A stretch of DNA of 64,000 nt from Edaphobacter modestus. Lineage in GTDB: Bacteria > Acidobacteriota > Terriglobia > Terriglobales > Acidobacteriaceae. The stretch is taken from contig NZ_SHKW01000001.1 in the NCBI RefSeq assembly GCF_004217555.1, positions 5,332,001-5,396,000 on the forward strand, in the 5' to 3' direction. A model generated the notes under the pieces. The model was not told the origin of the DNA. It searched no databases and worked only from the letters and a program-made list of their open reading frames with translations. Of the stretch, positions 9,499 through 18,979 are shown piece by piece (within the stretch, counting starts at the first letter, position 1; each line of letters begins with the position of its first letter). The translations under genes and the position numbers were made by a program.

Positions 9499-10623
9499 AT
9501 GAAAATGCGAACGTTTTCCGCCGTTCTGGCGATGTGTCTCTGCGCAATTTCTGCTGTTGCCGCACCGGCCAAAACCGTAACGTCTACTCCCGCGGAGTTG
9601 ATGTACCTCGGCGTATGGCCGCATACCATCCTTGTCGTCGATGCGAATCAGGAGAAGGTTGTCGATAAGATCGATCTGCCGACGGACATCGCACGCACCA
9701 TGCTGCTCTCGCCTGATAAGACCAAGCTGATCGTCTCGACCCTGCGCGATAACTCGATCCTCACCATCGACCTTGCGACCAAGAAGATCGAAAACTGCTT
9801 CTCTCTCAACGACGGCCCCAGCAGTCTCAGGATAGGCGGCCTCACCACCGATCCCAGCGGAAGGCTTCTCTACGCCGTCGGCACTGCAATCGACAAGAAG
9901 ATCGACCACTACGAGATCGGCGAACCGAAGTTGATGGTTATCGATCTCGCGGCGAAGAAGGTCACTCGCTCGGCGGAGTTCGGCAAGGACGATGCCTTCA
10001 CCTCGCAGCGCGCCTCCATGAAGGTCTCGCCCGATGGCAAGCTTCTCTACATGTTCCGCCAGTCGATCTTTGTCTACGACACCTCGACCCTGAAGCTCGT
10101 GAAGAAGATCGAGTTGAGCAAGGCGGAGGCGCCGGAGACAGCCAGCATGTCACTCAGTCCCGTCGAGGATCCCAATGCGGTTCCCGGCAAGGTGACCGGT
10201 ATATTCAACTCCTCTGACCCTTACGTCCACCAGCGCGTCTTCGGTATAGCTGAGGTCGACCTCGCAACGCAAGACTACGAACTCACCCCCATCGGTCCCT
10301 CTGCAACCAGTATTCAACCACTGTTGATGAGTCCGGACCGCAAGTACGGCTACACGGTCGCCATCTACGGAACCAACGGAAACCGCGTCACCGAGTTCTG
10401 GGTCTTCGACATGAAGACGAGAAAGCTGCTCAACAAGCACGAGTTCGTCGGCCGCACCCGTCTGAACTTCGGCCTCACCGCCGACGGGACGAAGCTGCTG
10501 ATCTACAACGCCGGCTTTGAGATCGAAGTCTACGACGCGAAGACGCTCGCCATGCGGAGCACGATCGATCTCCATGGCGATACCACGTCGAACCTTGTGG
10601 TAATGCCCACCGCAGGAAAGTGA
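9499..10623 (+). CDS. qhpB: Quinohemoprotein amine dehydrogenase beta subunit
   Basis: The beta subunit is a periplasmic seven-bladed YVTN-type propeller that packs against alpha and gamma. The product (374 residues from the ATG at 9499) has a signal peptide ending about AVAAPAK. Repeated propeller strands follow, such as ILVVDANQEKVVDKIDLP, LMVIDLAAKKVTRS and IEVYDAKTLAMRSTIDL. The start at 9499 is preferred over the more upstream in-frame codon because AGCGAGG lies just before it and it gives a proper signal peptide. It sits 16 bp after qhpC and 19 bp before qhpF. Confidence 0.9.
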   Translation: MKMRTFSAVLAMCLCAISAVAAPAKTVTSTPAELMYLGVWPHTILVVDANQEKVVDKIDLPTDIARTMLLSPDKTKLIVSTLRDNSILTIDLATKKIENCFSLNDGPSSLRIGGLTTDPSGRLLYAVGTAIDKKIDHYEIGEPKLMVIDLAAKKVTRSAEFGKDDAFTSQRASMKVSPDGKLLYMFRQSIFVYDTSTLKLVKKIELSKAEAPETASMSLSPVEDPNAVPGKVTGIFNSSDPYVHQRVFGIAEVDLATQDYELTPIGPSATSIQPLLMSPDRKYGYTVAIYGTNGNRVTEFWVFDMKTRKLLNKHEFVGRTRLNFGLTADGTKLLIYNAGFEIEVYDAKTLAMRSTIDLHGDTTSNLVVMPTAGK

Positions 10624-10642
10624 GTTGGATGAAGGACCGAGA

Positions 10643-12448
10643 ATGAGTCGCGAGCCTCTGTCTAGACCGGCTCTCTTCCGGCAGTACCGTCGCGCGGTCC
10701 GTTACGTGCGGCCTTACACCACCTCGCTCGTCGCCTTCATCCTCCTGGGACTGATATCGACGGCGCTCGGCCTCGCGCAGCCCTACATGTCTCGCTTCCT
10801 GGTAGACGATGCTCTGCTGGGCCACAACCGCCGCGCCCTTCTCATCATCGCCTCGGCGATGGTTGCCGTGGCAGTCCTCAGTTCTGCTATCTCGTTCGCC
10901 TCCAGCTACACCTATCTTCGCCTCTCGACCAGCAGCCTGTTCGATATGCGGCTGGATCTCTACCGTCATCTGCAGCGCCTCTCCCCCCGGTTCTTCGCGG
11001 GCAGAAAGCTCGGCGACCTGGTCTCACGCATCAATAACGACATCGGCGAGGTCCAGCGGGTCGCGTCGGATGCTCTCCTCTCCCTGCTCTCGAACGTCCT
11101 CTTCCTCGTAGGAAGCATCGGAATGATGCTGTGGCTTAACTGGCAGCTAACCATTGTCAGCGTCGTTCTGCTGCCGATTTCGATATTTGCGCTGCGGCAC
11201 TATCAAGGCCGCCTCGTACTCCAGACTAAGGACATCCGCCAGAGAAGCTCCGACCTCGGCAGCTTCCTGATCGAATCTTTGATGGGCTTGCGCATGACCG
11301 TTTCCTGCGTCGCTGAAGAACGCGAAGCGTTTCGTTTTCGCCGGTTCAACGACGGCTTCATCCAGGCGCTCCTCAAGACCCAGGTGACCTCGTTCCTTGC
11401 CGGAGCGCTGCCCGCACTCGTGCTGACCTTTGCAACCTCGCTCATGTTTCTGTACGGAGGCTGGCTGGTCTTCGCTGGCAAGCTCACCATCGGCGGACTA
11501 CTGGCGTTTATCGCCTACCAGGCCAAGCTCCTCTCTCCCGTACAGAATCTGCTCGCGCTCTATACCAATCTGCTCACAGGCGGAGTCGCGCTGGACCGTG
11601 TCTTCGAGCTGATGGACATTCCCGCAGAGGTCAGGGAGCCGGAGCATCCAACGCCTCTACCCACGAGACTCGGTACCTTCAGGCTGAAGGACGTCAGTTT
11701 TTCCTACAAGGATGCGCCGGCGATTGAGAATATCAACCTGACGATTACAAAGGGCTCCTTCTGCGTCCTGCTCGGTCCCAGCGGCTCAGGAAAATCGACG
11801 CTGGCCGACATGCTGTTGCGCTACTACGATCCCGACTCAGGAGCCATCACGGTCGATGGCGTCGACCTTCGCTTCGCTGGCCTCGCCGAACTTCGCGGCC
11901 AGATTGCCATCGTCGAACAGGTACCCTACCTCTTCCATGCCACGATCGAAGAGAACATAGCCTACGGCCGACCCGATGCCAGTCTCCCTGAGATTCGCGA
12001 GTGCGCGAAGGCCGCTAATATAGACGCCTTCATCATGAGTCTGCCCGATGGTTACGCCACCATCGTCGGCGAGCGTGGCGCGACTCTCTCGGTAGGAGAG
12101 CGTCAGCGGATCGCAATCGCCCGCGCTCTCCTGCGTAACCCCGCATTGCTGATCCTCGACGAACCCACGGCCTCGCTCGATCCCGCCTCCGAGGCCGCTG
12201 TCTCGGTCGCGCTCGCACGAGTAAGCGAAGGACGAACGACCCTTCTTATTACCCATCGTCATGCGCTGATCGAGATGGCCGACCAGATCGTCGTCCTCGA
12301 CAAGGGGCGCGTTATTGAAAGCGGCTCGCCGAATGACTTGATTCGCTCCGGCGGCTACGTGGCAAAGCACATGGCCAGCCATGCCGGACTCCGACAGCTC
12401 GAAAGCAACGCCTCCGTGGAGAAGGCATTGGAGAAGGCATTCGCATGA
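10643..12448 (+). CDS. qhpF: ABC exporter (fused membrane and ATPase domains) for the QHNDH gamma subunit
   Basis: The 601-residue half-transporter has an N-terminal six-helix exporter domain (about residues 20-315). Its C-terminal ATPase has Walker A GPSGSGKS (378-385), the signature LSVGERQRIAIARAL, Walker B LLILDEPT and a later ITHR switch. In described qhp loci QhpF is thought to move the crosslinked, processed gamma subunit to the periplasm; context here is identical. The ATG at 10643 follows GAAGGA with short spacing; an in-frame TTG at 10625 is the alternative. The stop overlaps the qhpE start (ATGA). Confidence 0.88.
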   Translation: MSREPLSRPALFRQYRRAVRYVRPYTTSLVAFILLGLISTALGLAQPYMSRFLVDDALLGHNRRALLIIASAMVAVAVLSSAISFASSYTYLRLSTSSLFDMRLDLYRHLQRLSPRFFAGRKLGDLVSRINNDIGEVQRVASDALLSLLSNVLFLVGSIGMMLWLNWQLTIVSVVLLPISIFALRHYQGRLVLQTKDIRQRSSDLGSFLIESLMGLRMTVSCVAEEREAFRFRRFNDGFIQALLKTQVTSFLAGALPALVLTFATSLMFLYGGWLVFAGKLTIGGLLAFIAYQAKLLSPVQNLLALYTNLLTGGVALDRVFELMDIPAEVREPEHPTPLPTRLGTFRLKDVSFSYKDAPAIENINLTITKGSFCVLLGPSGSGKSTLADMLLRYYDPDSGAITVDGVDLRFAGLAELRGQIAIVEQVPYLFHATIEENIAYGRPDASLPEIRECAKAANIDAFIMSLPDGYATIVGERGATLSVGERQRIAIARALLRNPALLILDEPTASLDPASEAAVSVALARVSEGRTTLLITHRHALIEMADQIVVLDKGRVIESGSPNDLIRSGGYVAKHMASHAGLRQLESNASVEKALEKAFA

Positions 12449-13128
12449 GCCGTGTTCGCGTTGCAGTTCTGGACAGCGGAGTCCACCCTTCGCATCCCCA
12501 CGTCGGTAACCTGGCCAAGGGAGTCCAGATTACAGCTCAGGGCGAGTCGGAGGATACGCTCGACCGCCTGGGACACGGTACTGCCGTGGCATCGGTCATC
12601 CATCATCTCTCGCCGCAGGTGGAGATCGTACCGGTCAAGATCTTCGACAACCAGCTGGCGACCAACCTCGCGATCATTCTTCGCGCCGTCGACTGGTGCC
12701 TGCAAAACGATATTCAGGTGATTAATCTGAGTCTCGGCACAACGAACGAGCAACACCGCGAAGCCTTCGAGCAGATGGGGAGCCGCGTCGCGCTGCACGA
12801 TGCGGTGGTTGTCTCTGCACACTCGATGGAGGCGACACGTCTCCTCCCCGGAACGCTGCCCGGTATCGTTGGCGTTGTCGCTGATGCCCGCTGTGATCCC
12901 ACTGGCTACAGCATCCAACGCGAGGAAGAGAAGACGATCTTCGGTGCGCTTCCATATCCGCGCGACATTCCCGGCGTACCCCGCGAGGCCAATCTCAACG
13001 GCGTCAGCTTCGCTGTGGCGCGTGTCTCCGCGTATATCGGTCGTTCCTGGTCGCAGCGCACGCAGGACGAGAGCTGGGAGGCCATTCTTTCTTCACCTGA
13101 CCATGCTCCCGCACTGCAGTTTCTATAA
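12445..13128 (+). CDS. qhpE: Subtilisin-like serine protease processing the gamma-subunit leader
   Basis: The 227-residue S8-family protease has the complete triad by motif: D10 in VLDSG, H44 in GHGTAVAS and S188 in NGVSFAVA. It lacks a signal peptide and propeptide, so it should act in the cytoplasm. This matches QhpE, which cuts the leader from the gamma precursor after crosslinking. It is about half the size of secreted subtilisins, as usual for QhpE. Its 3' end overlaps by 6 bp the 3' end of the convergent qhpG gene. Confidence 0.9.
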   Translation: MSRVRVAVLDSGVHPSHPHVGNLAKGVQITAQGESEDTLDRLGHGTAVASVIHHLSPQVEIVPVKIFDNQLATNLAIILRAVDWCLQNDIQVINLSLGTTNEQHREAFEQMGSRVALHDAVVVSAHSMEATRLLPGTLPGIVGVVADARCDPTGYSIQREEEKTIFGALPYPRDIPGVPREANLNGVSFAVARVSAYIGRSWSQRTQDESWEAILSSPDHAPALQFL

Positions 13129-14154
13129 CGCAGCCAGCGGCGAGATCGCCTCGAGATCGAGTCCACGGAAACGAAACTGCGCAGGAGCCGACGTGGCGAG
13201 GCCAGAACGCAATTCTGCAATGCCCGCTTTAAGAGCGGCGTCCTCGGCGCGCCAAAAATCGGAGCTGCCGCCGGAGCTATAAAAAGAACTGCAGATCACC
13301 AGGTGCTGGAGGAACGCCTGTTGCAAACGGCAGGTGTAGTGGGCCAGCAGAGCCTCAACCGGCTCACCTCGCATTGCAGCCCGAATCAATGCCACAGCCA
13401 GGTAGGCCTCCCGTACAGCATGGCCGGCGCCCTCGCCGCACAGCGGATCAAACCGCATAGCCGCACTGCCCGTACGAACAACTCCGCCGTTGCACAGAGT
13501 GCGCGCGATTCGCGGCGCGATCGATACGGTCGCTGACGCGGACGAGATATCCGACAGTCGGGAAACGATCAGTCGACTCTGCCGCAACGCTGACTCCGGA
13601 TCAGTGCCCGAAGCGATCAGCGAGGCCTCGCTCCCATTGAAGGGAAGCAGAAAGAGCCACCCCTCTGGCGTCGACTCCATCCAGCAGCTGGTTGAATCGA
13701 CGAGATTTCGCACTGTCACTCGATAAGAGACCGCGCGCCTCTCGCCGTAGATGTTGAACTCTGAGTCGTGAGCGGAGCTGTGAGTCGCAATCAGCCAACT
13801 CGCGCTCATTGGAACAGCCAGCCTGTGCTTCCTCAGGGAGGAACGCATCGCAGCGATAAGGATCTCTTCGGAGATCGCGATTCCATCGTGCTCCACTGTG
13901 ATCGGTTTCGTCGCCTCACCCCACAGCACAACCCTCTTTCTGATCCGCCAACCGCTATCGAGAAGCGAGGTCGATCGGCAGACGTCTCTCAGTAACGAAG
14001 CAGCCTGCGCCCCCAGCAGAATAGCCGGCTGTTTCGTGGTTCGGCCCGATGAGAGGGAGCAGGCGATCTCGCTCCGCGAAAAGAGATGAGCGCAGCAGAG
14101 GGCTGCAACGCCGTCGCCCTCGATGGAAATGCCGGATACGCCCGCGGCGTTCAT
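13123..14154 (-). CDS. qhpG: FAD-dependent monooxygenase for tryptophan dihydroxylation in the gamma subunit
   Basis: QhpG is the flavoprotein that hydroxylates the tryptophan later turned into CTQ. The 343-residue protein has a degenerate N-terminal dinucleotide motif (ISIEGDGVAALCCAHLF). It also has a second FAD motif, GSAAMRFDPLCGEGAGHA, of the flavin monooxygenase/halogenase type, with Ser where many relatives have Asp. The start at MNAAGVSG (14154) avoids a long overlap with the upstream LysR gene, from which it is separated by 55 bp; the two are probably cotranscribed. Identification rests on this motif plus the qhp context, because overall similarity within the family is low. Confidence 0.8.
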   Translation of the reverse strand: MNAAGVSGISIEGDGVAALCCAHLFSRSEIACSLSSGRTTKQPAILLGAQAASLLRDVCRSTSLLDSGWRIRKRVVLWGEATKPITVEHDGIAISEEILIAAMRSSLRKHRLAVPMSASWLIATHSSAHDSEFNIYGERRAVSYRVTVRNLVDSTSCWMESTPEGWLFLLPFNGSEASLIASGTDPESALRQSRLIVSRLSDISSASATVSIAPRIARTLCNGGVVRTGSAAMRFDPLCGEGAGHAVREAYLAVALIRAAMRGEPVEALLAHYTCRLQQAFLQHLVICSSFYSSGGSSDFWRAEDAALKAGIAELRSGLATSAPAQFRFRGLDLEAISPLAAL

Positions 14155-14209
14155 CGCTTTTCTCCGCTCAGTGCATCTCCTCCGCGGCCCCAGTGCAACT
14201 GGTTCAGCG

Positions 14210-15214
14210 TCACGCCGTTCCCACGATCTCCGACCGAAGGGAGTCGGCAATCGAGAAGGGCTGCTCGAAGCTTACGTCCTTGACATCGTTGCTCCAGCGA
14301 AACGCTACGGGATCGAACGACTTGATGGACTCCACGGTCGAATTGATGAAGGCCTCGACACGCCGCGTCATGCTGGCCGTACCGGGAACGGTCAGAACAA
14401 TGTTGGCTGGCGGCACATCTTCGGCGATGGGAAGACAGATTACGCTCTTGCCGTCGTAGCTGTGATCCAGTGCCGGGCGGACGTTCAGAATGGCATAGCC
14501 CGTTCCCGCGGCGACCAATCCGCGCACAAGCTCGAAGTTTTTTACGCGCTGTCCAATTCTCGGAGGGCGGTCCTGCTTCTGAAACAATGAAAGAAGGTAT
14601 TCGTCGTTCTGCGGCCTGTCGAAGATGACGAGCGGTTCGTCGACCATGTCGCGAAGCTTCACATAAGAGCGGCTTGCCATGCGATGGGTCTTTGGCAGCA
14701 GGACGTAAGGCTTCAGTTCGAGCAGAGGAATCTTGCGGAAGGAGGAATCGAGATTATTGAGGTCATACATGAGACAGACCTCGATGTTTCCGGAACGGAG
14801 GCGCCGCGTCAGGCTCTCCGTAGTGCCATCGAAGATCGTCGTCACGACTCCCGGGTGCTCCTGTTCAAATGTCTCGAGAATGCGCGGAAGGAAGAAGGGA
14901 CCAATGGTCGAAAAGCATCCGATGTCCAGTTTGCCCGTGATTGTCTCCGTCAGCTCCCGTGCTCGCCGTTGGAGGTTCGTCGCCCTGGCCAGGACCTCGC
15001 GGGCCTCCGAGATGAAGCCCTGGCCGGCGGCCGTCAGCGTAACCCCCTTGGCATGATGCCGGACGAAACACTGGAGCCCGAAGACCTCTTCCAGGTGCGA
15101 AATTGCTGCCGAAACTCCCGGCTGCGAGACATACAACGACCGCGCAGCTGCGGAGACGCTCCCGTGATCTGCAACTGCAATCAGGTACTTCAATTGCTGA
15201 AGGGTATAGTTCAT
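14210..15214 (-). CDS. LysR-family transcriptional regulator beside the QHNDH cluster
   Basis: The 334-residue protein begins with a typical LysR winged helix (about 1-62: LQQLKYLIAVADHGSVSAAARSL, then SQPGVSAAISHLEE). A periplasmic-binding-like effector domain follows from about residue 90 (GKLDIGCFSTIGPFFLP). It lies upstream of and in line with qhpG. In Paracoccus the described QHNDH regulator (QhpR) is of the AraC family, so this would be a different regulator for the same pathway. Control of the qhp genes is inferred from position only; the effector could be an amine. Confidence 0.85.
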   Translation of the reverse strand: MNYTLQQLKYLIAVADHGSVSAAARSLYVSQPGVSAAISHLEEVFGLQCFVRHHAKGVTLTAAGQGFISEAREVLARATNLQRRARELTETITGKLDIGCFSTIGPFFLPRILETFEQEHPGVVTTIFDGTTESLTRRLRSGNIEVCLMYDLNNLDSSFRKIPLLELKPYVLLPKTHRMASRSYVKLRDMVDEPLVIFDRPQNDEYLLSLFQKQDRPPRIGQRVKNFELVRGLVAAGTGYAILNVRPALDHSYDGKSVICLPIAEDVPPANIVLTVPGTASMTRRVEAFINSTVESIKSFDPVAFRWSNDVKDVSFEQPFSIADSLRSEIVGTA

Positions 15215-15778
15215 CGCCTAATCCCTGAGCTGGAATATGGAATATGTCTTTGATTGGGTGCTTGCTGCGACGGGGGAGCGAATCCAGACTAGCGCACCTG
15301 GCTCTGATCCGCAATATGTAACGTCGAAGGAACGCGAAACTGGCGAGGAACGCATCAATATTGTGGCTTACACTTGCGTCGTATGAGACTCATGGCGCTT
15401 CTTGCGACATTTGCGTTGTCCGTCGCCGGCACCGTATTCCTGCTCAGGCAGGCAAGACCACACCTGACCTTTTCATCGAAATCTTCTTCGGTTCGATCAG
15501 AAGCAGGGCGGCGTTCAGGGTGTACCTCGACTCCTGAGTTGAGACGGCAAGGATGGTGTGAGCAATCAAGGAACGAAGAACGGAAACCGAAAAGACGACC
15601 GGCGTCAAGTAAGGTGCGGTTAGCCGACAAACCAGAAGTAAATACCGAGAAGAGCACCTGTCGCTACTGACCAGCCTCCATACGGCAAGGAACCGATCCT
15701 GGTGATCCACCTTTCCGGGGAACATACGCGATCCGGCGTGCGTAAGTGTATTCATCTCTTCCCCGCCGGAGGTTCGCG
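15215..15778. other. Region with no supported gene
   Basis: Several short frames are open on both strands, including a plus-strand start at 15383 with a hydrophobic N-terminus (MRLMALLATFALSVAGTVF). None continues into a recognisable domain, and the frames shift against each other. It could be a decayed gene between the LysR gene and the peptidase remnant, but I cannot name it. Confidence 0.4.
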
Positions 15779-16460
15779 ATGTCGACACTCAACCATGCTC
15801 TGTTCACATCTCTGCTCTGCCTTGGATCTCTTCCTTTGGGGGGACAGATTTCAATGCCCAGTGTTCAAGAGGATGGTACGAGGGCCGGTTTGGTCAAAGC
15901 CGTCGGCGAGTCTATTCGATTCCGGAGCATACGCATGCCTCGCCGACTGACAGACTCAGTTGGCGGCCGAGTTACGGGCTCTCCTGCCGCGCAGAAGGCG
16001 ATCAAATGGGCAGTCAATCAGATGAAGATGGCCGGTCTGACGAACGTGCATAAGGAACCTTGGGCACTCTTTCGCGGCTGGACGCGCGGCACCGCTACCG
16101 CCGAAATGGTCGAGCCGCTCCAGCGTAAGCTCTACATCGATTCCCTCGGTTGGGTTGGCTCAACGCCGGCAGATGGCGTAGACGCTCAGGTAGTCGCGGT
16201 CAACCTCGTCTAGATGAACTCAAGACGGACGCTAGTATTCAGGCGCGCCCCGGTCATGGTCGTATTCTGCTCATGCCATTGGGCGAGACCGGCGACCATA
16301 TCATGCGAGCCACGAGAATCGATGAGGTATATCGAACCTGATCTCGAGTGAAGTTGAAGACGACAGAGCCCGCTTCCTGATCATTGGATGCCAGCTTGAA
16401 CGCCCGGCCCGAAACCAGTACTTAGATATCAACAGCCTTGCGTTCCGGGATTATTTTTGG
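15779..16460 (+). pseudogene. Truncated M28-family metallopeptidase remnant
   Basis: From the ATG at 15779 (GGAGG 5 nt upstream) the frame encodes a signal peptide. It then has the N-terminal signature of secreted M28 peptidases: LTDSVGGRVTGSPAAQKAIKWA, then TNVHKEPW, then RGTATAEMVEP. The frame stops at 16213, and a further family-like piece (ELKTDASIQARPGHGRILLM) continues in another frame to about 16340. The catalytic zinc-binding half is absent. The gene is therefore a broken remnant running into the 3' end of the oppositely oriented regulator. Confidence 0.65.
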
Positions 16461-16616
16461 TGAGAAGTTTAGTCCACCAATGCACTCCCCTGATAGTCGC
16501 GGATACTATCGCTAGCCGCTTGCAGACGACGAGGCTGTTTGAGGGTGGCAGATCCGGAGTTCGCGAAATCGCCAGGTGCGCCGTTCAAAAGCGAAGCGAT
16601 GGACCGGGATTCGAGG

Positions 16617-18854
16617 TCAGTTCATCAGCACCGTCAGGGGAGCGGCTCCGACAGATGGCATCGAGTTGATCAGGAAGCGGCTGCCATCGGGGGAGACGGC
16701 ATATTGGAACAGTACGAGACGCGGTCCGATGATTCGCGTTTGGAAGAGGACATGGGGAACACCTGCCACGGGCTCGTCATGCGAGGTGTCGATTGCTACC
16801 GCCATAAGCTTTTTATCCATGGAGATATAGAAGAGTTCTTTTCCATCCGCACGCCAGCGCGCTTGTAAGCCGCCATGATTGGATATCTGGATTCGTCGGC
16901 CGGAGCCGGGGAAACGACCTACATACACTTCAGGGTCTCCAGAGCCCGACGACCCAAATCCGGAGAAGGCGATCCATCTCCCATCGGGAGAAAACTGGGC
17001 TTCCGCACCCGTTGCGTAGGCTGTCTGCGAATGGTTCCTGAGGTCAAGAACCTCCAGCTCCGGCGCAACAACGTTCTGAAAATTCATGTACACGAGAAAA
17101 CGCCCGTCGGCCGACCAGTCGTTGAGAGCCAGACGATCGGACGCCACCAGTCGCTCCAATTTTCCGGAACCATCGGTAGCCGCAACGTCGATGTACTTAG
17201 AAGTTCTGTCATGATTGGCTGCATAAGCCACCCTTTTGCCGTCAGGGGAGAAAACCGGCAAACTATCTTTCCCTCCCTCTGAGACGCGGGTACTTGTACC
17301 TCTGGCGAAATCGTAAATATGGATGTATCGCTTGCCGTTGTGTTCCTCGTCGGAGGAGACTGCGAGCAGAGCGCCATCGCGGGAGAGAGCAGGATCGCGA
17401 TAGCCGGTTCTGGGTAGTTCTTCGAGTTCTTTACCGGAACGGTCAAACCATGCGAGCCGGGAGAGGCTTTCAGTTGCCGACTGGAAGACGACCACACCGT
17501 TGTCCGAAACCGAGAATCCGGTACGGGAAAAGGCCGGGGCCTCTTCCAGTTCCTGTCGCGAGACAACTTCCGGCCGACCCGTAAGCTGCAGCCGTTTGAG
17601 ATCGAACGACTGCGCCATGAGGCTGCTATTGCGGACGTAGTAGAGGCGCGAGGACGCGAACTGAGTATTGCCGATGATCTCGGAAGAGATCAATTTGCTT
17701 TCCTGCGTACTGAGAGACCCGACATAGATTCCCTGCTTCTGAGCGGGCTTCGAGCTCCCGCGAAGGAAATATAGAAAGTGGTCTCCATCCGGAAGAGCGG
17801 ACGGCCAAATTATCGGGGCGTTCGGCGCGTTGCCCTTCGTGACGAGCTGCGTTTCACCACCCGAGGCTGATACCTTGAGTATCGAGTTGGAGCCGATGTC
17901 GCTGGGCCCATTAGATCCACCGAAAGCGAAGATGATCGTGCCTCGATCGTTCCATGCCCCGCCAAAGCCACCGGGTGCGTCGCACAGGACCTGGACGGCA
18001 CCGCTGCTCGGATCAACGCTCTTCAGCTTGGACGCCTGGAAGAAGCCCACCTGACGACTATCCGGTGACCAGAACGGCAACGTGGCGCCTTCGGTACCAG
18101 TCAATTGCTGCGCAGCTCCAGAGGCCAGGGACCGGATCCACAAGGCGGTGCCACCATCCTGTGCGACAGCCACGAAGGCGAGCCGCCGGCCGTCAGGCGA
18201 GATAGCGAAATTGTGGGGGACGAATGAAGTAGAGGGCGGCGGAAGTAAGGAAAGGCGAAGATTCCGGCTCTCCGCCGGCTGTATGCTGCGCCAATGGGCA
18301 ACTCCGAGCCAGGTCAACAGGGCGATACACAGAGCCGCCACTCCCCACGCAAATTGTTCCCGGCGGCGCGGCGCCGGTTCAGACGCCTTTGTGAGGCCCA
18401 CTTCTCCGGAGATCCACTTCAGCTCTCTCGACAAATCTCGCGCGCTTTGCACAGGTGTCTCGACAAAATCAGCCTCGCTCAGGCCAATCGCCTTGTCGGT
18501 CGCTTGCAGATCTCCCAAGGCGATTTCAGAAACCTCAACCTTGCACACGAACCGGTATCCGACCGTGGCCACGGTTTCGATGAAACGCGGCTCGTTGACG
18601 TCGTCGCCCAGCAGGCGGCGCAGCAGCCAGATGCAACGCGTAAGGGAACCCTCTGTAACGGCGGTATCTCCCCAGACGGAATTCAGCAGTTCTTCCTTCG
18701 AGATCACCTTTTGGGGGGTACGCAGCAATAGCAAGAGGACGCGAAACGCCTTCGGCTCGACCGCCAACACCTTGCCCGCCTTGGTGAGCGAGAACTCCCG
18801 CTCGCGAACCTCAACGTCGGAGAAGCGGAAGACAAAGGACTTATTCCCCATCAT
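16617..18854 (-). CDS. Membrane-bound winged-helix regulator with TolB/WD40-like propeller
   Basis: The product starts with an OmpR/CadC-type winged helix (about residues 5-105 from MMGNKSF; FRVLLLLLRTPQKVISKEELLNSVWG, then GYRF). A single transmembrane segment lies around residue 180 (GVAALCIALLTWLGVAHW). A large C-terminal beta-propeller follows, with repeated SPDGR/LAF signatures (ISPDGRRLAFVAV, FSPDGKRVAYAAN, FSPDGRWIAFSG). Such one-component sensors with a periplasmic propeller are abundant in Acidobacteria. Ligand and targets are unknown. The start at 18854 rather than 18935 is chosen because the winged helix begins there. It is divergent from the aspartyl protease gene at 18980. Confidence 0.8.
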   Translation of the reverse strand: MMGNKSFVFRFSDVEVREREFSLTKAGKVLAVEPKAFRVLLLLLRTPQKVISKEELLNSVWGDTAVTEGSLTRCIWLLRRLLGDDVNEPRFIETVATVGYRFVCKVEVSEIALGDLQATDKAIGLSEADFVETPVQSARDLSRELKWISGEVGLTKASEPAPRRREQFAWGVAALCIALLTWLGVAHWRSIQPAESRNLRLSLLPPPSTSFVPHNFAISPDGRRLAFVAVAQDGGTALWIRSLASGAAQQLTGTEGATLPFWSPDSRQVGFFQASKLKSVDPSSGAVQVLCDAPGGFGGAWNDRGTIIFAFGGSNGPSDIGSNSILKVSASGGETQLVTKGNAPNAPIIWPSALPDGDHFLYFLRGSSKPAQKQGIYVGSLSTQESKLISSEIIGNTQFASSRLYYVRNSSLMAQSFDLKRLQLTGRPEVVSRQELEEAPAFSRTGFSVSDNGVVVFQSATESLSRLAWFDRSGKELEELPRTGYRDPALSRDGALLAVSSDEEHNGKRYIHIYDFARGTSTRVSEGGKDSLPVFSPDGKRVAYAANHDRTSKYIDVAATDGSGKLERLVASDRLALNDWSADGRFLVYMNFQNVVAPELEVLDLRNHSQTAYATGAEAQFSPDGRWIAFSGFGSSGSGDPEVYVGRFPGSGRRIQISNHGGLQARWRADGKELFYISMDKKLMAVAIDTSHDEPVAGVPHVLFQTRIIGPRLVLFQYAVSPDGSRFLINSMPSVGAAPLTVLMN

Positions 18855-18979
18855 AAATTCACAATCCGGACCTAAGAAATTCCTGATCCGTGTCGAGAAA
18901 CTGATAACAAGCCCATCAAGACCAAGGAGAACCATGCGCCCAGAGTGTCTTCAGCCAGCCCGGCTGAGGAGCTCTCACA

